DNA from: an uncultured Methanobrevibacter sp.
Lineage (GTDB): Archaea; Methanobacteriota; Methanobacteria; Methanobacteriales; Methanobacteriaceae
Length of the DNA: 8,952 nt
Assembly: GCA_904501935.1 (NCBI GenBank)
Contig: CAJGDA010000062.1
Coordinates: forward strand, 1-8,952
Direction of reading: 5' to 3'
Below the pieces are notes generated by a model. The model was not told where the DNA came from. It saw only the letters and a program-made list of their open reading frames with translations, and did not search any database. Positions 6,641 to 8,952 of this stretch are shown here, piece after piece. Position numbers and translations under genes: made by a program. The stretch's first letter is position 1. Every line of letters starts with the position of its first letter.

Positions 6641-7504
6641 TTACCCCCATACTCCTTCTAAATCTCTTTTAACTGATTTAAATTGGCTTTTACCATCTTT
6701 ATCGATGCTATTTTTAGCAGAATTCAATTGAACATTTTCATCTCTTTGAATGATTTCCTTGGCTAATTTCAAATAAGCCTTTGTGCCAGTACTATCCGGA
6801 TCGTAAATCAAACAAGGCTTTCCGAAACTTGGAGCCTCGGCCAATCTAATATTTCTCGGAATGATAGTCTTGAACAACAAATTTGATTCGCCAAAGTAGC
6901 TTTTAAGTTCCCTATGAACATCCCTACTAAGTCTAGTTCTTTTATCAAATAGAGTGAGGAGAATTCCTTTGATTGGAGTGGGACTTCTAAGTCTTTTTTC
7001 AACTAATTTTATTGTATTAATTAAATCAGCTACTCCTTCAAGGGCATAATACTCAGCTTGGATAGGAATCAATACGCTATCGGAAGCTACTAATGCATTG
7101 ACTGTTATGACTCCTAATGAAGGAGGTAAATCAATGAATATGTAATCAAATAATGGTACGACATCTTTTAGAGTTTCCTTAAGGATAATATGATAATTTT
7201 CACGTCTGGAAAGCTCCATGCCGGCGCCACTTAGGGATATATTACTTGGGATAATAAATAAATTTTTAATAAACGTAGGAATTGTTGCTTTTTTAACATT
7301 TATATCCCCAATAATAGCATCGTAGATTGTATTCTCTATTTTAGTCTTGTCAATCCCAAAGCTAGTTGTGGCATTAGCCTGGGGGTCCATATCAACAACT
7401 AAAACAGATTTTCCCATTACTGCTAGGGATGTTGCAGTATTGACAACGGTAGTTGTCTTTCCACAGCCCCCCTTTTGATTCATCACTGCAATTACTTCAC
7501 TCAT
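6641..7504 (-). CDS. parA: ParA/Soj-type partition ATPase
   Basis: This 287-residue P-loop ATPase has the deviant Walker A box KGGCGKTTT (11-19, signature Lys11 and catalytic-site Lys16), the A' box VDMDPQANAT (37-46, Asp40) and Walker B YIFIDLPPSLG (121-131, Asp125). PIQAEYYALEGV (147-158) and RLAEAPSFGKP (220-230) are typical of Soj/ParA rather than MinD. There is no N-terminal HTH extension as in type Ia ParA, and no MinD-like amphipathic membrane helix at the end; the last ~33 residues are polar and variable. Family knowledge: such ATPases form ATP dimers on DNA and move or space partner-bound DNA or other cargo. The next gene encodes a protein with the ParB N-terminal motif, and the array at 7529-7891 lies directly upstream. 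AGGAG 10 bases before the ATG supports the start. Chromosome segregation is the best guess; cargo positioning is possible. Confidence 0.93.
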   Translation of the reverse strand: MSEVIAVMNQKGGCGKTTTVVNTATSLAVMGKSVLVVDMDPQANATTSFGIDKTKIENTIYDAIIGDINVKKATIPTFIKNLFIIPSNISLSGAGMELSRRENYHIILKETLKDVVPLFDYIFIDLPPSLGVITVNALVASDSVLIPIQAEYYALEGVADLINTIKLVEKRLRSPTPIKGILLTLFDKRTRLSRDVHRELKSYFGESNLLFKTIIPRNIRLAEAPSFGKPCLIYDPDSTGTKAYLKLAKEIIQRDENVQLNSAKNSIDKDGKSQFKSVKRDLEGVWG

Positions 7505-7514
7505 TAAAAGAATT

Positions 7515-7519
7515 CTCCT
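7515..7519 (-). promoter_or_regulatory. Ribosome binding site of parA
   Basis: The minus strand reads AAAGGAGAATTCTTTTA then ATG. AGGAG lies 10 bases from the start codon at 7504-7502. Confidence 0.8.
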
Positions 7520-7528
7520 TTATCTGAT

Positions 7529-7891
7529 AAGTTTTAAGTTATCAGTTATGATTTATAACTTAAAAATTTAAGGGTTTAAAGAATAACTTTTAAGTTATCC
7601 AGTATAAGTTAAAAGAATTAAGTTAAATCTTTTAAATTAAAACTTAAAGGAAATAACTTATCAGTTTTAACTTCTAAGGGATAGGAATTAAGGTTTAAGT
7701 TAAAACGTCTAAGTTATAAAAAATAAGTTTTAAGAAATAACTTATCATAACTAACTTTTAACAAATAAGTTATATTTTATAACTTCTCTCTTATAAAGTA
7801 TTTGTTTTCACAAATAAGTTATTAGTTATTTGTTAATAGTTATAAGTTATAACAAATAATGAAAAATAATAAGTTATAAGTTATAAGTAAC
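7529..7891. repeat. Degenerate heptad tandem array upstream of parA (AAGTTAT/AACTTAT units)
   Basis: Cut into 7-mers from 7529, the DNA reads as ~48 contiguous units to 7864, most starting AA and ending in AT or TT. Exact AAGTTAT units start at 7536, 7592, 7711, 7767, 7816 and 7844; AACTTAT units at 7655 and 7739. AAGTT or AACTT occurs 21 times, and 19 of these share one phase modulo 7; the last two (7871, 7878) are shifted by one base and form a clean AAGTTAT pair. From 7641 to 7781 the cores fall every 14 bp (7641, 7655, 7669, 7697, 7711, 7725, 7739, 7753, 7767, 7781; slot 7683 degenerate), suggesting a 14-bp unit AAsTTnTAAnnAAT. Both orientations occur. The array ends 10 bases from the parA ribosome site, so the parA promoter is inside it. 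Inferred role: centromere or operator for the ParA system. Confidence 0.85.
7550..7562 (-). promoter_or_regulatory. Candidate TATA box of parA, inside the heptad array
   Basis: The minus strand reads TAAGTTATAAATC. Initiation about 25 bases downstream would fall near 7527 and give a short leader containing the AGGAG site. The whole array is A+T-rich, so other boxes are possible. Confidence 0.35.
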
Positions 7892-7892
7892 G

Positions 7893-7910
7893 AAAATTAA
7901 AAAAAATAAA
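7893..7910 (-). terminator. Oligo-T terminator after trpB2
   Basis: The minus strand after the trpB2 stop reads TCCTTCTTTATTTTTTTTAA, with T8 at 7906-7899, then ATTTTC. There is no strong hairpin. T-tracts alone can terminate archaeal transcription. It separates trpB2 from the heptad array and parA. Confidence 0.5.
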
Positions 7911-7916
7911 GAAGGA

Positions 7917-8952
7917 TTATTTAGCATTCTGCAGAGTTCCTGCAAAATAGCTAGCATAACCTTTCAAGTCTAACATTCCATGGCCGGAGAAGTTCATTAC
8001 GATTGTTTTCTCTTCACCGGTTTCTTTACATTTCAAAGCTTCATCGATAGTGGCCTTGATTGCGTGAGTGGTTTCAGGAGCCGGCAAGACACCTTCATTA
8101 CGAGCAAAAGTGATTCCAGCTTCAAAACAATCCCTTTGATGAACTGCTTTAGGATTAATATATCCCTCTTTGGTTAGAAGAGAAACAATAGGTGACATTC
8201 CATGATATCTTAATCCTCCAGCATGTACTGAAGGGGCAACAAAATCATGTCCTAACGTAAACATCTTAAGCATTGGTGTAAAGCCGTTGGAATCTCCGAA
8301 GTCATAGTCGTAAGTACCTTGGGTAAGTGTAGGGCATGCAGTAGGCTCAACGGCAATGAATTCAGTATTGGAGTTTCCATCTATCTTGTCCTTTATGAAT
8401 GGGAATAGGGATCCAGCAAAGTTACTTCCACCTCCGGCGCATGCAATCATGACATCAGGAGTCTCTTCAGCAATTTCCAATTGGGTCTTCAATTCCTGAC
8501 CAATGATAGTCTGATGGAGCATTACATGGTTTAAAACGCTTCCAAGGGAGTATTTTACTTCATCGTTTTCCAATGCCTCTTCCATAGCTTCGGAAATAGC
8601 TACACCTAAGGAACCAGGATGTTCCGGATTTTCAGCCAAAACTTCACGGCCTACCTTGGTGTTTTCACTAGGGGAAGCGTAAACGTTTCCATTATAAATG
8701 TTCATGATGTTTTTCCTGTCTGGCTTTTGGTCAAAGGACACTCTAACCATGTAGACGGTGCATTCCAAATCAAGCAAGTTACATGCAAGAGATAATGCAG
8801 TACCCCATTGGCCTGCACCGGTTTCGGTAGTCAATCTTTCAACACCTTCCTTTTTAGCAAAATATGCTTGAGGAATAGCTGAATTCAACTTGTGAGAGCC
8901 GGTAGGGGATGTGTCTTCCCTTTTGAAGTAAATCTTGGCCGGAGTATTCAAG
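7917..8952 (-). CDS. trpB2: Tryptophan synthase beta chain, TrpB2 type (partial, 5' end outside window)
   Basis: The last 345 or so codons of a PLP enzyme that joins indole and L-serine to make tryptophan. The match is to the TrpB2-like branch (TIGR01415), not classical TrpB1. Visible elements, numbered from the first full codon in the window: PTGSHKLN (16-23, Lys21 the PLP lysine), TETGAGQWG (42-50, with the catalytic Glu43), SPSENT (93-98), LGSVLNHVMLHQTIIG (136-151), CAGGGSNF (171-178, phosphate loop), TLGHDF (232-237), HAGGLRYHG (243-251) and NFSGHGMLDL (320-329). The first codon at 8951-8949 is TTG for an internal leucine, not a start; the usual family length (about 430-450) implies about 90 residues beyond the edge. 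TrpB2 may act alone or with a TrpA; no trp operon partner is visible downstream, where a T-tract and the heptad array follow. Confidence 0.95.
   Translation of the reverse strand, partial: LNTPAKIYFKREDTSPTGSHKLNSAIPQAYFAKKEGVERLTTETGAGQWGTALSLACNLLDLECTVYMVRVSFDQKPDRKNIMNIYNGNVYASPSENTKVGREVLAENPEHPGSLGVAISEAMEEALENDEVKYSLGSVLNHVMLHQTIIGQELKTQLEIAEETPDVMIACAGGGSNFAGSLFPFIKDKIDGNSNTEFIAVEPTACPTLTQGTYDYDFGDSNGFTPMLKMFTLGHDFVAPSVHAGGLRYHGMSPIVSLLTKEGYINPKAVHQRDCFEAGITFARNEGVLPAPETTHAIKATIDEALKCKETGEEKTIVMNFSGHGMLDLKGYASYFAGTLQNAK

Noticed and set aside
6808..7002. Minus-strand open frame within parA
   Set aside because: It is a shadow in another frame of the well-supported ParA reading frame.
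7529..7891. CRISPR array
   Set aside because: The units are 7-14 bp, contiguous and degenerate, with no spacers and no cas genes.
7529..7891. Replication origin
   Set aside because: Iteron-like repeats fit in form, but no orc1/cdc6 or other initiator gene is present and no long origin-recognition-box inverted pair was seen. It remains a minor alternative to a centromere.
7980..8177. Plus-strand open frame opposite trpB2
   Set aside because: It is antisense to conserved TrpB2 sequence and has no independent support.
8949..8951. TTG as the start codon of trpB
   Set aside because: It is an internal leucine at the window edge; the family has about 90 more residues upstream, so the gene is cut by the window.

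Overview
The window looks like chromosomal DNA from a methanogenic archaeon of the Methanobacteriales, most likely Methanobrevibacter; Methanosphaera is the main alternative. This is inferred from the strong A+T richness, a giant Asn/Thr-rich adhesin-like protein (beta-helix plus DUF11 plus Cna_B-type domains), archaeal BRE/TATA-like promoters, GGAG-type ribosome binding sites, and a TrpB2-type tryptophan synthase beta chain beside a ParA-type ATPase.

Layout. Positions 1-3957 (minus) hold 1319 codons of an open-ended adhesin-like surface protein whose 3' end lies outside the window. Positions 3958-4848 are about 890 bases without a gene. They contain the adhesin leader with a ~90-bp imperfect duplication, a candidate TATA region usable in both directions, several palindromes, a run of hairpins ending in T8, and the promoter zone of the next gene. 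Positions 4849-5961 (plus) encode a radical SAM protein with a C-terminal helix-hairpin-helix, of the family linked to uracil-DNA glycosylase-like partners. A convergent gap (5962-6112) holds a terminator-like hairpin. Positions 6113-7504 (minus) are a two-gene operon: a ParA/Soj-type ATPase, then, 3 bases later, a 174-residue protein that starts with the ParB-type N-terminal motif but lacks the ParB core. Positions 7505-7916 are non-coding. Positions 7917-8952 (minus) are the C-terminal ~345 codons of trpB2.

The most notable item is the region between trpB2 and parA. It is a degenerate tandem array of 7-bp units (AAGTTAT/AACTTAT type) in both orientations, about 48 units in one unbroken register from 7529 to 7864. 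Of 21 AAGTT/AACTT cores, 19 share the same phase modulo 7, and a central block has a strict 14-bp spacing. Together with the ParA ATPase and the ParB-motif partner it suggests a DNA segregation cassette with a centromere/operator-like array. It resembles in outline the heptad parS sites of the plasmid omega/delta partition system, but with a different motif and a different DNA-binding candidate. The function is inferred; the array and its register are seen directly.

The adhesin, radical SAM gene and trpB2 have no evident functional link to the partition-like operon. The window reads as ordinary chromosome carrying one surface-protein gene and one unusual segregation-like locus.
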